Shown: piece by piece, positions 22,143-33,500 of the stretch
Numbering within the stretch: the first letter of the stretch is position 1
Layout of the letters: each line of letters begins with the position of its first letter
DNA from: Dendrobium chrysotoxum
Lineage: Eukaryota > Streptophyta > Magnoliopsida > Asparagales > Orchidaceae
Length of the DNA stretch: 64,000 nt
Direction of reading: 5' to 3'
NCBI GenBank assembly: GCA_019925795.1
Contig: CM034306.1
Coordinates: forward strand, 50,214,758-50,278,757
Program-made: the position numbers and the translations under genes
Notes under the pieces: generated by a model
What the model was told of the DNA's origin: nothing
What the model saw: the letters and a program-made list of their open reading frames with translations, nothing else
The model's database searches: none

Positions 22143-23391
22143 TGTTGCGGGCTAGAATATATGCGGCGATAGAGTTAAAATACTACGTCTTAGCGTTGCA
22201 CGGATATCCAGCTCACACACAGAGAACACAAGATTTTTATGTGGAAAACCCTGAAAAGGGGAAAAACCACGGGGCCTGGCCCCGTTGAAATGATTCAACT
22301 AGAACTTGAGTAGATTGCAGGGGGCTGACTCGTCCTTGAGGGCGATCAGACTACAAGTATCACCTGTAGGGTGGAAGTTAGAAGCTTGTGGGGGCCTAAG
22401 GTCGCACTGGCAGAACTTCGGGGTCACCCGGCGGTCTGGCTGAATTTTGGTCCCTAGGTAGTTGTCGGGCAGAGTTGAGGACATTAAATGATGGTCTGGC
22501 GGAGCTCGGGGCGTCAAGCGGTGGTCCCGTAGAGCTGAGGATGTCGGGTGGTGGTCCGGCGGAGCTAAGGGCCTCAGGTGGTGGTCTGGCGGAGTGCAGG
22601 GCCTTAGGTAGTGGTCCGGCAAAGAGCAGGGCCTCAGATGGTGGTCTAGCGAAGAGCAGGGCCTCAGGTGGTGGTCCGGCGAAGAGCAGGGCCTCAGGTG
22701 GTGGTCCGGCGAAGAGCAGGGCCTCAGGGTGGTGGTCCGGCGAAGAGCAGGGCCTTAGGTGGTGGTCCGGCGAAACTTCGGCGTCAGGCGGTGGTCCGGC
22801 GAAACTCCGGTATCATGCGGTGGTCTGGCGGAACTCCGGCGGTGGTCGAGGAGGAGCAAGGGGGCAAGAGCTCTCTCTTTTTCTCCTTAGGATTAGGTCC
22901 ATCTTTTTCATGAGAAATGAGGTCTCTATTTATAAATTTTTGTGAGTGGCATGGCCCGTAAATAGGTGGAAGATCAATGGTAGTTAGGGAGTGGTTGAAT
23001 GGACGGCCGATCTTGAATCCCTTGATCATAGACCGTTCGCTGGACATTTGAATGTCTTAATGATGTCAGAATTTTGCGATCTTGGGCTCGTTGGATTCGT
23101 CTCGTCGAGAGGCTCGATTCGACTATAAGCATGTCACATTTGGAGACCGTTTGGTAATCCAAATTATGGTTTGAACCTGCCATAGCGCTTCAGACTCTTG
23201 ATTTGGACCCATTTGGGCTCGGATCGGGTTGAATTTGGTGTCGTTGGGTTCGTATTTCTGAGACACTCAGTTCGACTATAAGTTTGCTGAAATCAGAGTT
23301 CGGGTGGTCCCAAAATTAATTTCGGAAGTTTCCACCTTGGTTTTGCCTCGAGATTCGTGCCCGATCAAGATAATTTTTTGAGGATGTATCA
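22143..23391 (-). mobile_element. Solo LTR, family A (1249 bp)
   Basis: Read on the minus strand it starts TGATACATCCTC and ends GCCCGCAACA. It is flanked by a perfect 5-bp duplication AAGTT (22138-22142 and 23392-23396), and no internal retroelement sequence is present: the signature of LTR-LTR recombination. A TATA box (TTTATAAATAGAG, near 22930, minus strand) lies about 460 bp from the LTR start, the same offset as in the 57864 copy. Downstream of it is a minisatellite of 30-bp units. Confidence 0.9.
22475..22850. repeat. Minisatellite, 30-bp unit, about 12 copies
   Basis: Units of the type 'ggtggtccggcgaagagcag' plus 'ggcctca' repeat every 30 bp (one unit is 31). The central copies, 22621-22760, are almost identical; the outer ones are more diverged. 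Open frames over it translate to a 10-residue repeat and are not genes. It lies in the transcribed part of the solo LTR. Confidence 0.9.
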
Positions 23392-24111
23392 AAGTTATTT
23401 CACAACATGCTTTTACAGTTTTTTATATTTTAAAGAGATTTTTCACATCATGCTTCTGCACTGCATATAGAGAGTAAAACAACCACATCCATAGACCACA
23501 AAAAATTCTAAGATTCAAATGAAGTGCAGATTACTAGGTAAAATCCAAGAGCATATACGATGCAGTCGGTGCTTGAACACCAGTACGAGTTAAATCATAG
23601 ACAACACGAGTTAACTCAATCGAATTAAATCATAGACAATGCTTGAATACCAGGCTGAGGCTTACTAGCGGAGAATCAGAGATTATCGCTGGCGACGGGC
23701 CAATAGCAACTGAGCTAGGCGGTTTTTTGGCTTGGAAGGTGGAAGAGAGCAACTGGGCAAGGCAACCCACGATGGTCGAACACGACAATGGCGACTAGGT
23801 GTTCGACATTTTGGGCACGAAGAGATCGACTGGAGTGAGGCGTCTGGCGTGACGAGGGCGTTTAGACTTTGTCACTTTGGTTCCGCTTCGACGTCCTTAG
23901 AAAATCACATAGGCGGGACTTTGGGAGCGGGATAGGGATATTGCCTGGTGCACATTATGATGAAAATAGCAAAAATAATAATTATTTGGCTTATTCTGCA
24001 ATTAATGCATAAATAAATGAAATTAATTAGATGACATATTACCAAAGTGACTGACTCAGTGGGGGCACGTGCCCCCAGTGCCCCCACACTACATCCGCCC
24101 CGGCCTCCAGC

Positions 24112-24300
24112 CACCATCGCTTATCTATGGTATTTTCAGCACCCTTGCACGACTACGATCCTTTAATCAGTATCATCCAACTACGTTCTCTTGACCACCA
24201 TCACCCGAATTCGATCCTCCAAGCAATGTCACCCAATTCAATACTCTGATCATTATATTTCGACTATAATCCTTTGATCAACTCTAACTTTTGACATCGA
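24112..24300 (+). repeat. LTR family A, minisatellite part (right of the hAT insertion)
   Basis: Continues the 30-bp-type units of 18368-18680: 'cgactacgatcctttaatca', 'caactacgttctcttgacca', 'cgaattcgatcctccaagc'. Confidence 0.6.
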
Positions 24301-24880
24301 CATAATAATTCATGCCGGAATTCATTGTCTCTAGTTTCATATCCTCAACAAGCACTTTTACCTTCCAGGCTTCCACAACATAATTCATCTCTACAATTTA
24401 TGTAGATAAATTTTATTAAAAAAAGTTTTATTATAAAATATATGATAAAATAATAATTTAAAATTATGATATATACAGATAATCAATAATATATGATATA
24501 AGAAAATGTCAAATTTTATGAGATCAAATTTGGTCCCGATATTTTTGGGGGCGTTGCGGGCGGGCGGGCCCGCCGGCGACACGATCCGCATGAAACGCCA
24601 GCTGATCGCCGTTAAATTTGACGGCGACCGTATGGGTGTGTGGCCATATATGTGGCGTCAGACGCATAGATCAACTATGATCGCTACACGAACAGCTACA
24701 TAGAAGTAGAGTTGGATATATTAGATTCCTGTGCCACGGCCCCACCATGTGGTTTCACGTCACTGCACACCATAGTTTTAGACGCTTTCGAACTACACGC
24801 ATCAGAATTATTACACTTTTTCGTTGACGGATTTCTCCCCCGCTCTTCCTGTATTTACTAAGGTTGCCATTTTGCCCCTT
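24301..24880. other. Intergenic; GC-rich palindromic patch at 24540-24640
   Basis: A sharp GC-rich patch (GGGCGGGCGGGCCCGCC near 24562) is followed by a near-perfect palindrome CGCCGTTAAATTTGACGGCG near 24608. No gene is associated with it. Confidence 0.4.
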
Positions 24881-25379
24881 TTATTATTTATTATATTATT
24901 CTTTTTTTCTCCCCCCTTTATTATTATATAGTGAAGAGAGCCTAAGTTCAATCTATTAACAAAAAAATTATGAGAGATTTATACATGTAGTACTCAAAAT
25001 TTTTTATTTATATATTCCATATTTAAATTTTATTATTTATACATATAACCCTTAAATTTTTAAATATCAACAAAAATAATATTTACTCCACAATCGATCA
25101 TGTTGTCGTCGCACATCCTCAATCTTGTCACCTTTATCGCATGCCACTGGTCAAACTAAGCATAAGGAATTTTGTGACAAAGCTTGCTATGGAAACATGA
25201 TAGCAGCATTGAAAATAAGAAAAATGAAGTTACAATGAAGCTCCTTAGGGCAATGTATCGATGGGATATGCGAAGTCGAGATGGAGCCTGCTAGGTCATC
25301 ACATCGATGGGACTGAAAAAAAATCATGATGGAACTCTCTAGGACATGATTGATGGAATCAGGAAGGTCTTAATTCGTA
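24881..25379. other. AT-rich intergenic sequence, nothing recognised
   Basis: No feature could be supported. Confidence 0.5.
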
Positions 25380-25599
25380 AAAACCTGATAATTTGAAAAT
25401 AATATCAAAATGAGAATCTTAATTTTTATTTGAGTTGGAGTGCTACGTACGATGCTGAGCTTGTTAACACTGTGGTGCTAGGCCTGTGAGCGTAGCGGCT
25501 CCTGAAGTTGTCGCCGTGATATTGAAGGTATGTTTTATAGTAATTTTGAATTCAATATGGAGCATTGTTGCGTCGGTTTAGAGGGCTATCTAGGCCACT

Positions 25600-25641
<42 letters not shown>

Positions 25642-27295
25642 TCCACTCACTCGCCTCCCTCACCCCTTACGCTATGGGTTGCCATGGAAAGAATAAAAAG
25701 AAGGGGAAGGAAGGAGGAGATAAGAGAGATAAAATTGGGATTTTGACGGCCGATTTTTTGTTGCTTTTACGAAAATTGCTCAGATTATGGTACGTGACTT
25801 TTATCCTTTTCGTATTTTCAAATATTTTGATTTTGATCGTTGAATTTCATCCAAATTGATTTATTATATTTTCTTTGGATTTAGAGAACTTAAACCGCAT
25901 AACTTTTTTGTGTGTTGTAGTATTAATTATTCTGAATAATTTGATTGGTTGATTTCATAATTTTACTAAGTAAAATAAAAGTTATTGTATTTTATACTAT
26001 TTACAAAGAATAAAATTTTTGATATTTTAATATAAGCATACTGTTAATACAAGTATTATGAATGAATATGAGTATGTGATTCACTAATAGTTGGTTGCTA
26101 TTATTTTTATAATAATATAATAATAATGTGTGAAAATAAGCTAAGTCTGGTGATTTACTAACGTTGGTTGGAGATTGACAAACCTGTACAGGATGGTGGG
26201 CCAACAGAACTTTTTTTCAATATTGTGATTTGGTGTTATCCTCTGTTAATTCACATGATTAATTGATTGAGAGTTATAATGTGTTATTACTATGCTGACG
26301 TGCAAAGAGTGACGATTTTGTTTACTAAGCTAACGATTACTGACTTACTAACTACTAACTCCTAGACAAATATTATGCAAGTCAAAACTCCTTATTTAGT
26401 GTGATTACTAAAATGTATGTTAGTACATTTATTTACTATTACTGTACTGCTGCCACTACTATTTTATTATTCAGTTGATTTGTTATTGTCATTGTATTAT
26501 TTTATTGATACTAATACTGTGACTAATTCACTATTATTGTTGCTACTATTGATTCACTATTTACAGATTTAATTTTACTGAGCACATAATCTCTATACTG
26601 AGTATGTGATATAAGATACCAATTTGATATTGATACCGAATAGCTAAATATTATGTGTGTACTCCTATACGATTACTAAATAGTACTATAATGTATTGTT
26701 ATAGGTTTTCCCAATTCTCCTGAGTAATTATGCCACTTTATTATTTATATGATTTCTTTATTGATCGGATAGTATTGTCAACGTATGATTTAATAATGAT
26801 TACTTATTATTTTATTATTAAAAAATTTGCACTAATTTATATATTTTATTATTTTCTATACTATACTATTTTACTGGCCTTCATATCTACTAGTTTGCAC
26901 TTGTTTACAGATTTTACTATTATTGCACGTGTATTACTATTTCTACATATTTTTTTGATCATATTAACTACAATTGTTATGAACATACTAACGACAAGTA
27001 TATTGCTTCTTTATCGTTCTTTGAGTTCAGTTGTAAGATTTAGTAACTTACAAGACTTTTTAGCTCATTATATGTAATTTAAATGATTTAAGATTAGGTA
27101 AGAGGATCAAGAGTATGAGATTGATCAATTACAAATTCCTTTGGTTTTACTATTTTTTTTATCTTTAGATATTTTTTTATACTCATGAGTGAAAAGAGGG
27201 GTGTTGTATTTGTATGACTCATAAGTATTGTATGTATTTTTTTGAGTATGAATAAAGATGTATATTGATTTTTTGATTAATAGATTCATTTCCGC
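25380..27295 (+). repeat. LTR-like region, family D (copy 2)
   Basis: 25380-25850 is collinear with 5500-6230 (see there). The following AT-rich 1.4 kb ends in sequence such as 'gaggggtgttgtatttg' and 'gagtatgaataaagatg', of the type seen towards the polyadenylation part of plant LTRs. The right limit and any target duplication are unresolved. A 115-codon frame at 26730-27077 is AT-rich noise. Confidence 0.3.
25606..25640. repeat. (TA)n microsatellite
   Basis: About 17 TA units within the LTR-like region; the related copy near 6000 has only 'tttatatata'. Confidence 0.9.
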
Positions 27296-27650
27296 TGGTA
27301 TTTATACTATTGATAAAAGGAATTAGATAGCTCTACTTATTATTATTATAAAAGATAAAAGAAAGAATTATTTTAAATTACACAAATTATGTCATTGTTG
27401 AAGTTTAAATGCTAAACATATAAGCAAACAAATTTTGAAAAAGGCAAAATGATGGAGCGGAGTGATAAAGAGAAAAAAAAGCCAAAAATCATTCGCCATC
27501 ATCCAACCACTTACAACAGTTTGTTTTCTAAAATCACATCGGTTCAATTCTATCAATTTGATTTTTGGAAGACTGAAAAAGAAAAATCTCCCTCTAGAAA
27601 TTAAAGTTTCTTAAGTAAAATTTGAAAAATAAATGATTATGATTCTAAAT
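27296..27650. other. AT-rich intergenic sequence, nothing recognised
   Basis: No feature could be supported. Confidence 0.5.
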
Positions 27651-27660
27651 AATCTTATTA

Positions 27661-27786
27661 ATGCAGTTCACCTTTATATGTTGGTTAGGAGCTTTGGTTA
27701 CCAACCAAGAAGTCTTGAATTCAAAACCTATATACGTGATATGCGTATGTAAATTTGTCTTAATTTACTCAAAAAGTTCAAAAAAA
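27661..27786 (+). mobile_element. tRNA-derived SINE (SINE-1)
   Basis: A box GGTTAGGAGCTTTGG, the ACCAACCAAGAAGTC segment, B box GAATTCAAAACC (eroded), a 'gtgatatgcgtatg' segment and a terminal A-run. Flanked by a perfect 10-bp duplication AATCTTATTA (27651-27660 and 27787-27796). Confidence 0.88.
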
Positions 27787-27796
27787 AATCTTATTA

Positions 27797-28531
27797 TAAA
27801 ACTTATATAAGGTGCAAAAAGTAAGCTCTCCCCCCTAAATTATAAGCCATTTTGAATCCCTAAAAACAAAGTCATCAAAATTTCATAATAGTTTATAATA
27901 TAAATTATTTTTAGAAATCACATTAATTGCTTGTGTTTGTCTTGTTTTATGAAATCATAGATATTATGCTATCATGCATGCATGTCATTGGTCATGCTAT
28001 GCATGCCAATATGTCATCCTATAGATTTGAATTATAAAATTTATATCTTCTTGAGTACATGCAATACCCAAATAAAATCACCAAGTCATAATTTTTTTTT
28101 AATAAAATCAAATGTCTTATTATTGAGAACTACTTAAAAATCATTATATTTCCTTTGATAATTTTTATTATTTAATGACTCCATTTTATTGAGAGATAGG
28201 AAGATATTTATTGATGAACACAAAAAATTATAAATTTGAAGTTATTTAAATTTAATTAATTTTTATTTATAAAGCTTTGATTAATATAAATAATTGACTT
28301 TTTATTTCCTAATAAAAAATTTAAAATAACTAAAGAAACTCTTACCAACATTTGAGTAAGTATACTCATATGAAAATAAAGTAATCATAATTAAATATGA
28401 TAAAATATTAGAATTCTAAGTGAGTAAGAATTAGATAGGATCCCAAATATCTAAGTGAGCATGCACAAAAGGAACATTTTGATAACCAATAGTAGTAGAA
28501 GAAAGTTACATAGGATGGAATTTCTCAACTG
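27797..28531. other. AT-rich intergenic sequence, nothing recognised
   Basis: No feature could be supported. Confidence 0.5.
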
Positions 28532-28534
28532 TAA

Positions 28535-28654
28535 GGCTTCGTTAGAGACGACTTTATTACTGCTTCTTAAAATAACTTTTTAGAACAAAAATTAAAATTT
28601 TTGTACTTAAAAGCTGCTTTAAGAAGCAGTAAGAAAGCCATCCCAAACGAGGCT
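28535..28654. mobile_element. Tourist-like MITE, family B
   Basis: GGCTTCGTTAGAGACG to 'gccatcccaaacgaggc', TAA on both sides. Arms contain ACTGCTTCTTAAA and its complement. Confidence 0.8.
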
Positions 28655-28672
28655 TAAGAATAATTAAACTTA

Positions 28673-28725
28673 GGCTTCGTTTGGAACAACTTTCATATTG
28701 CTTCTTAAAGCAGTTTTTTAGAAAC
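28673..28725. mobile_element. Family-B MITE, left half only
   Basis: GGCTTCGTTTGGAACAAC through 'ttgcttcttaaagcag' after TTA at 28670-28672. The right arm is missing. Confidence 0.65.
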
Positions 28726-29350
28726 AAAACCTTTGAGGAGATTATGAAAAAATCTATTGGCAAGAGAATGACCTAACCTATACTATCATTAATACAAAGT
28801 ACTGGTGAAAGAGAGGGTGAATTCACTAGATTTATCACCTCTTCCAATCATCTTCCTCGCCGCAATCTCCATACCCATCACCTTCATTATGAGACCTGCT
28901 CGCAACGAGCGAGTTGCCTTGCTCATCATTCGCCTTATTATCATGCCCTTAGTTTTTGTAATATAAAGGGGTTTTACATACAAATCACCTTATTTCATGC
29001 TATTTATATATCTAACACTTAAAATTTTAATATTCTATACTTATCACATATATATAACTTTAATATTAAATATATTACTCTTATATTTTATTCCTAATTC
29101 CAATACCATCATATAAACTTTAATATTTCGTTCATTACATTCATATTTATTCTATAGCTGGTAGATATGTAAAATTTTAAGTGTTAGATATATAAATATA
29201 ACAAAATAAAATGATATGTGTGTAAATCCTCTAATATAAATTTTATTATTTTAATTTATAGATAATTTTAAAAATAATAAATATATTTATTGTAAATATT
29301 ATATCAAAATATTAAAATAATTAAATAAAAAAGTATTATAAAAATTGGGT
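28726..29350. other. AT-rich intergenic sequence upstream of the kinase gene
   Basis: Several 'acttttaatattt...tatatt' stretches resemble each other (29030-29120), but no gene is seen. Confidence 0.5.
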
Positions 29351-29359
29351 CAGAATATC

Positions 29360-30593
29360 TTGGGCCCCAAGAGGAAGAGTAGCTGGTGGATGGGGACTTT
29401 TCTTTAGTGTTGCAGGAAAGAAGATTTGGGCGAGGTCTTTTTGCTGGTTAAAATCAATGGCGTCTCTTGTTGGTCTTGTTTGGCAGGTAATCCTCTTGTT
29501 TGAGGATTAGGGTTAGGGTTTCCTTCTCGTTGTTTCCTCGAGATCTCTGTCAGTTTAGTTGCAGGAGTATTTGACGATTGAGATCACTGGCGCTCTGCTG
29601 TTTCGTGGCTGGCACAGCTTTTTTTTTTTAAGCTTCTTAGCTTTTGTTGAAGAAAGAAGCGAGCTCCATTTCTTGCTGTTGAAGAGGATTTGGGGTTTTC
29701 GTCTGTAAATTGTCGTAGGAGCTTATCGGCTGGCGTCGAACTTTCTTGAGCGTCCCAGTGTGACTTATCCAAGGTTAATGTTTTCCTTACCCGCGGTTGT
29801 GAATGAAGCCAGCTGGGTTGATAGTGATGAAGGAACATATTAAGGTATCACGGAGTGGGTCTGTTTGTCCGAGTGCGAAGTGGATATAGTGAGTTTTCTG
29901 TGTAATTTTAATTAGGGTTTCTTCCCGCCTCCGGTTAATAAAGGCTTTAGGGAGTTTGTAACTGTGCAGGTGGCCCTGATCTGGCTTTTTCGCCTGTCGT
30001 TTTCTGGTAAAGGGCGACATATTTACGGAAATAGTGATACTCGGTGCTTTTTAAAATTTCTGCTGCCTTTGATGCTTTCTGGAATACAAAACTGAGGGCT
30101 ACGTGGGATAAGACGCATCGGCAGCTTTGAAAGTCCTTTTTAAAAGGTCTGAAGAAGGATCGGCATCGGAGAAGACGAAGCAGGAGGGCCTTTCGAAAAC
30201 GCCAGCAAAGAATAGTCTTTTAAGGACCCAGGAAGGGTCTTTCCGCTGTCACTGGGAAATTATTGATATACAATTATTTCCAGGTGGAGAGAAAGAAAGC
30301 CGGAAGAGGAAAAAGGAAACAGAGCCGATTTCACTTTTTTCTTATGAGTTGATGCTTCTAGGTCAAAAGCGTCTTTTCTCTCGCACTTTTCTTGCACAGT
30401 GAGATATAAACAGCTGCTCCCGTATGTGCAAATATGGCAATGGTGGGATTGGGGTGTTACTGATGGAAAAAGCTTGTCTTCAGGAAACTCTTCTTTGTTG
30501 CCTTTCTGCTTCTTTCACGCGCTGTTAACTTAGCGTTGAAAATTTTCTTTGGAGGTTTTAAGGTCGGAGCTTTGGTAATAGAGGATAGAAGGA
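29360..30593 (+). promoter_or_regulatory. Promoter and long 5' leader of the kinase gene
   Basis: From about 29350 the base composition changes from AT-rich intergenic to that of transcribed plant sequence. TTGGGCCCCAAG near 29362 carries a GGGCCC core-promoter word. The 1.1 kb before the ATG at 30594 contains several upstream ATGs, including an 18-codon ORF at 29457-29510 and a 91-codon one at 30127-30402. A leader of this length is probably spliced; 'ggcag/gtaatc' near 29486 is a possible donor. Confidence 0.4.
29457..29510 (+). CDS. Possible upstream ORF, 17 residues
   Basis: ATG in excellent context (TCAATGGCG) opens MASLVGLVWQVILLFED and stops. If the leader is unspliced here, ribosomes would meet it first. 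If CAG/GTAATC is a donor, only its first ten codons are exonic. Conservation cannot be judged. Confidence 0.25.
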   Translation: MASLVGLVWQVILLFED

Positions 30594-33500
30594 ATGAGTA
30601 CTGGATTACAGCATAAGCGAGGAAGGACTGATAAGGGTCCGCATTTAACTGAGAAGGTTGTGGTAGCTGTTAAAGCTTCCAAAGAGATATCAAAGAATGC
30701 GCTGGTGTGGGCGTTAACTCATGTTGTTCAGCCTGGCGACTGCTTAACTCTTCTGGTTGTGATGCCGCTGCAGAGTTCAGGTAACCTAATTCGAACCAGT
30801 ATTGCTCTCTCTCTCTTTTTATTTTTTCTTTCTATGGTGTATTGTCTTCGCAGTTTTTGTACAGGTGGTAAGCTTCCTACTTCCTGTTCTGTGGTTGCTC
30901 GTTCAGCCCCCCCCAAAAAAAACTCTTTTGGATTGGTTATTAACTGTAATTTCACTCGTTTAATTAGTGGCTCTACTTAATTCCTTCCATTTTGAATGTT
31001 TTTTTGGGCATTAACTGAAGCTGCTTTTGATTTTTCTTTTATCTGCTCGGTAATTAGAGAAAGAAATCACCATTTTAAATTTCTAGGAACATGTTACAAA
31101 ACTGGGCTGGTATATCTGAATCACCTATGAGGAAGGCTTTTCTTAGGGGCTGTTTAGATGCAGGATTTGAGCAGAATTTAAGCAGGATTTTAACTTAAAT
31201 CCTGCCAAAACAGCAATCAGGACAACTTCCTACGGAATCTTAAATCCTGTTTCTTCTCTAGGAGTTTAGCGGATTTACAGGATTTAGGGCGCAGGAGAAA
31301 GGGGGTGGCAATGACTTCTTTTTCAGTCCGCTTAAGCTCTATTGAAGGTGAATCAGCAACTAAAAGTTCAACCTACATGTAGATGGGTACCTAACGAAGC
31401 TGAAGTAGCAAATGAAGAAATGGCGATGAGGAAAAGCAAACCCTACACAGGTCCAAGGCTCTAGGAAGGGCGTAGACAAAAACTGAAGAGAAGAGAAATC
31501 ATAGAAATAGACATGCACTGGCAAAGAAGAATACTGCCTATCTCCTTTTTTGTATTTCATTGATTTAATATTTAATTAATTAATAATTTATTATGATATT
31601 AATATAATAAATATGATTTAATTAACATAATCAAGATTTATAAATTTTTTTGAAGGAGAGCGTGTAAGCCTTTATTTTTTTAAGAAAAAATGTAATTAAT
31701 TTTATATATGTTATTTGCTAAGTATTAATCCACTTGTAGGCAACAAGTTAACTGTGCCGTCAACTTTATTGAACACCATGCTTAACACGGTGAGAAATAA
31801 AAAAAATTATATTTAATTATATTTTTCATTACTAGTTGTGATATTTAGGTATTGTGCCGTTTTTTTTTTAATTTCATGAGTGCATATATTTGTTCTAACT
31901 ATTACTATTTCATTAATTTAATGTACATAAATTCCATATGAATTACCTGCCTTGAATACTGACTTGCATTGCCAAATAGTTTCATAGGATTTAACACCTT
32001 TTCTATCAAACAAATTTCATGATTTAACACCCTCAGGATTTAGTAAATCCGGATTTATAGGATTTACTAAATGCTGCTTGAGTTAAATCCTATTTGAATC
32101 TAAACAGCCCTTTAATTTTCTTCTTAGGGCTGAAGATTTTTCTCATTTAGATATTTAGTTGATTTTACCATGAGCTATAGTATCAATATTTACTTTCTTT
32201 GGAATTTTTTTTGTTCCCATCTTATCATTTTAAGAAGCCTCAATTTACATGCTTAAAGAACTAGCAACTTGATTTATATTATCATTTTGCTTAGATGGCT
32301 TTGTTCGGTCACTGTCATGTACCCAAAAAAGACTATGCATAACCATTTTTGCCTGATTGATTATATAGCTTGCCTTGGTTGTTGATTGCCCACGAACTTC
32401 TTTGCTTTCTCATTTTCAGGCAGGAAACTGTGGGGTTTTCCTAGATTTGCTGGGGACTGTGCAAGTGGTCACAGGAGATCACATACTGGAACTACCTTAG
32501 AGCAGAAATCTGATCTTACATATTTATGTTCTCAAATGATGCTTCAACTCCATGATGTTTACGACCCAAACAAGGTTAGTGCTCTAATTTCACATTTTTC
32601 TTTTTCCTACATAGTTCTTTTTTAAATGCTATTATTTATGCTACCTTCCTGCAGGTTAATGTCAAAGTAAAGGTTGTATCTGGTTCGCCTTCTGGTGTTG
32701 TTGCTGCCGAATCCAAGAGAGCTAATGCCAGTTGGGTAGTTTTGGACAAGTAATATTTTTAACTGAAGTTTACGTGCTAAGGGATATATTCTCATTAAGC
32801 TATTATAAGTACCAATTTGTTCATGATATTTTTTTTCTCTCTATGACTTATGTATTCTTTTAACTGCATTTGATTCAGGCAGCTAAAACATGAGGAGAAG
32901 CACTGCATAGATGATCTACAATCTAACATAGTTGTCATGAAGCGTTCTCAACCTAAAGTTCTTAGATTGAATCTAGTAAGATCAGCTGAGGCTGAGTCCT
33001 CTGAGCTCTGTACTCTGCCTCATGAGTTGGATGTATCAGCTAATGACATTAAGAAGGATATTAAGGGTCTTCAAGCATGCATTCAAGGTCCAACAGTTAC
33101 CCCCTCAAGCAGCCCTGAAGTAGAGACATCATTTACTGCTACTGAAGCTGGAACTTCCTCGGTATCAAGCTCTGATCCAGGAACTTCACCATTTTTTATT
33201 TCTGAAACAAACGGCTTTCATAAGAAAACAGAAAGAGTGGAAGTGAAGGAAAATCAAAATTTGGATGTAACCAGCTCTGATTCTGATGGTGAAAGTTTGT
33301 GTCCTTCAACAACCCTCGAGTTACAGCCATGGATGGCCAGGATTCTCTCTGGTGAGCGATCATCTTCTAAGCATGTGGAAGGAATCTCTCATAGACTCAA
33401 TGATTCTCGTATATCCAAAGCCAAAATTTTGTTGGAGAAATATTCTCTGCCTAATCAGCAAGCAGGAATAAGCTCTATGAACTTTAGATCAGAGTGGAAC

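Larger units (their letters stand above)
18689..24103 (-). mobile_element. hAT transposon, TTF zinc-finger (ZMYM1-like) type, 5.4 kb, dead
   Basis: Flanked by a perfect 8-bp duplication CCTCCAGC (18681-18688 and 24104-24111). The terminal inverted repeats are short: CAAGGGCGGAGCC at the left and, as complement, CCGGGGCGGATGT at the right. Subterminal 'tgggggcac' words occur near both ends. It holds a broken minus-strand transposase and carries two later insertions, a hAT MITE (19234-19792) and a solo LTR (22143-23391). Without them the element is about 3.6 kb. The whole element sits in an LTR-A minisatellite. Confidence 0.88.

Noticed and set aside
22475..22850. Possible CRISPR-like regular repeat
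   Set aside because: Units are directly adjacent without unique spacers and the genome is a plant's; this is a minisatellite.
22475..22945. 156-codon frame of GGGPAKSRAS repeats and overlapping frames
   Set aside because: Translation of the 30-bp minisatellite in the solo LTR; several frames are open for the same reason.
26730..27077. 115-codon frame, hydrophobic
   Set aside because: Composition follows the very AT-rich DNA; no family features and lies in an LTR-like region.
30127..30402. 91-codon frame as a separate gene
   Set aside because: It lies in the leader of the kinase gene with no domain; at most an upstream ORF.
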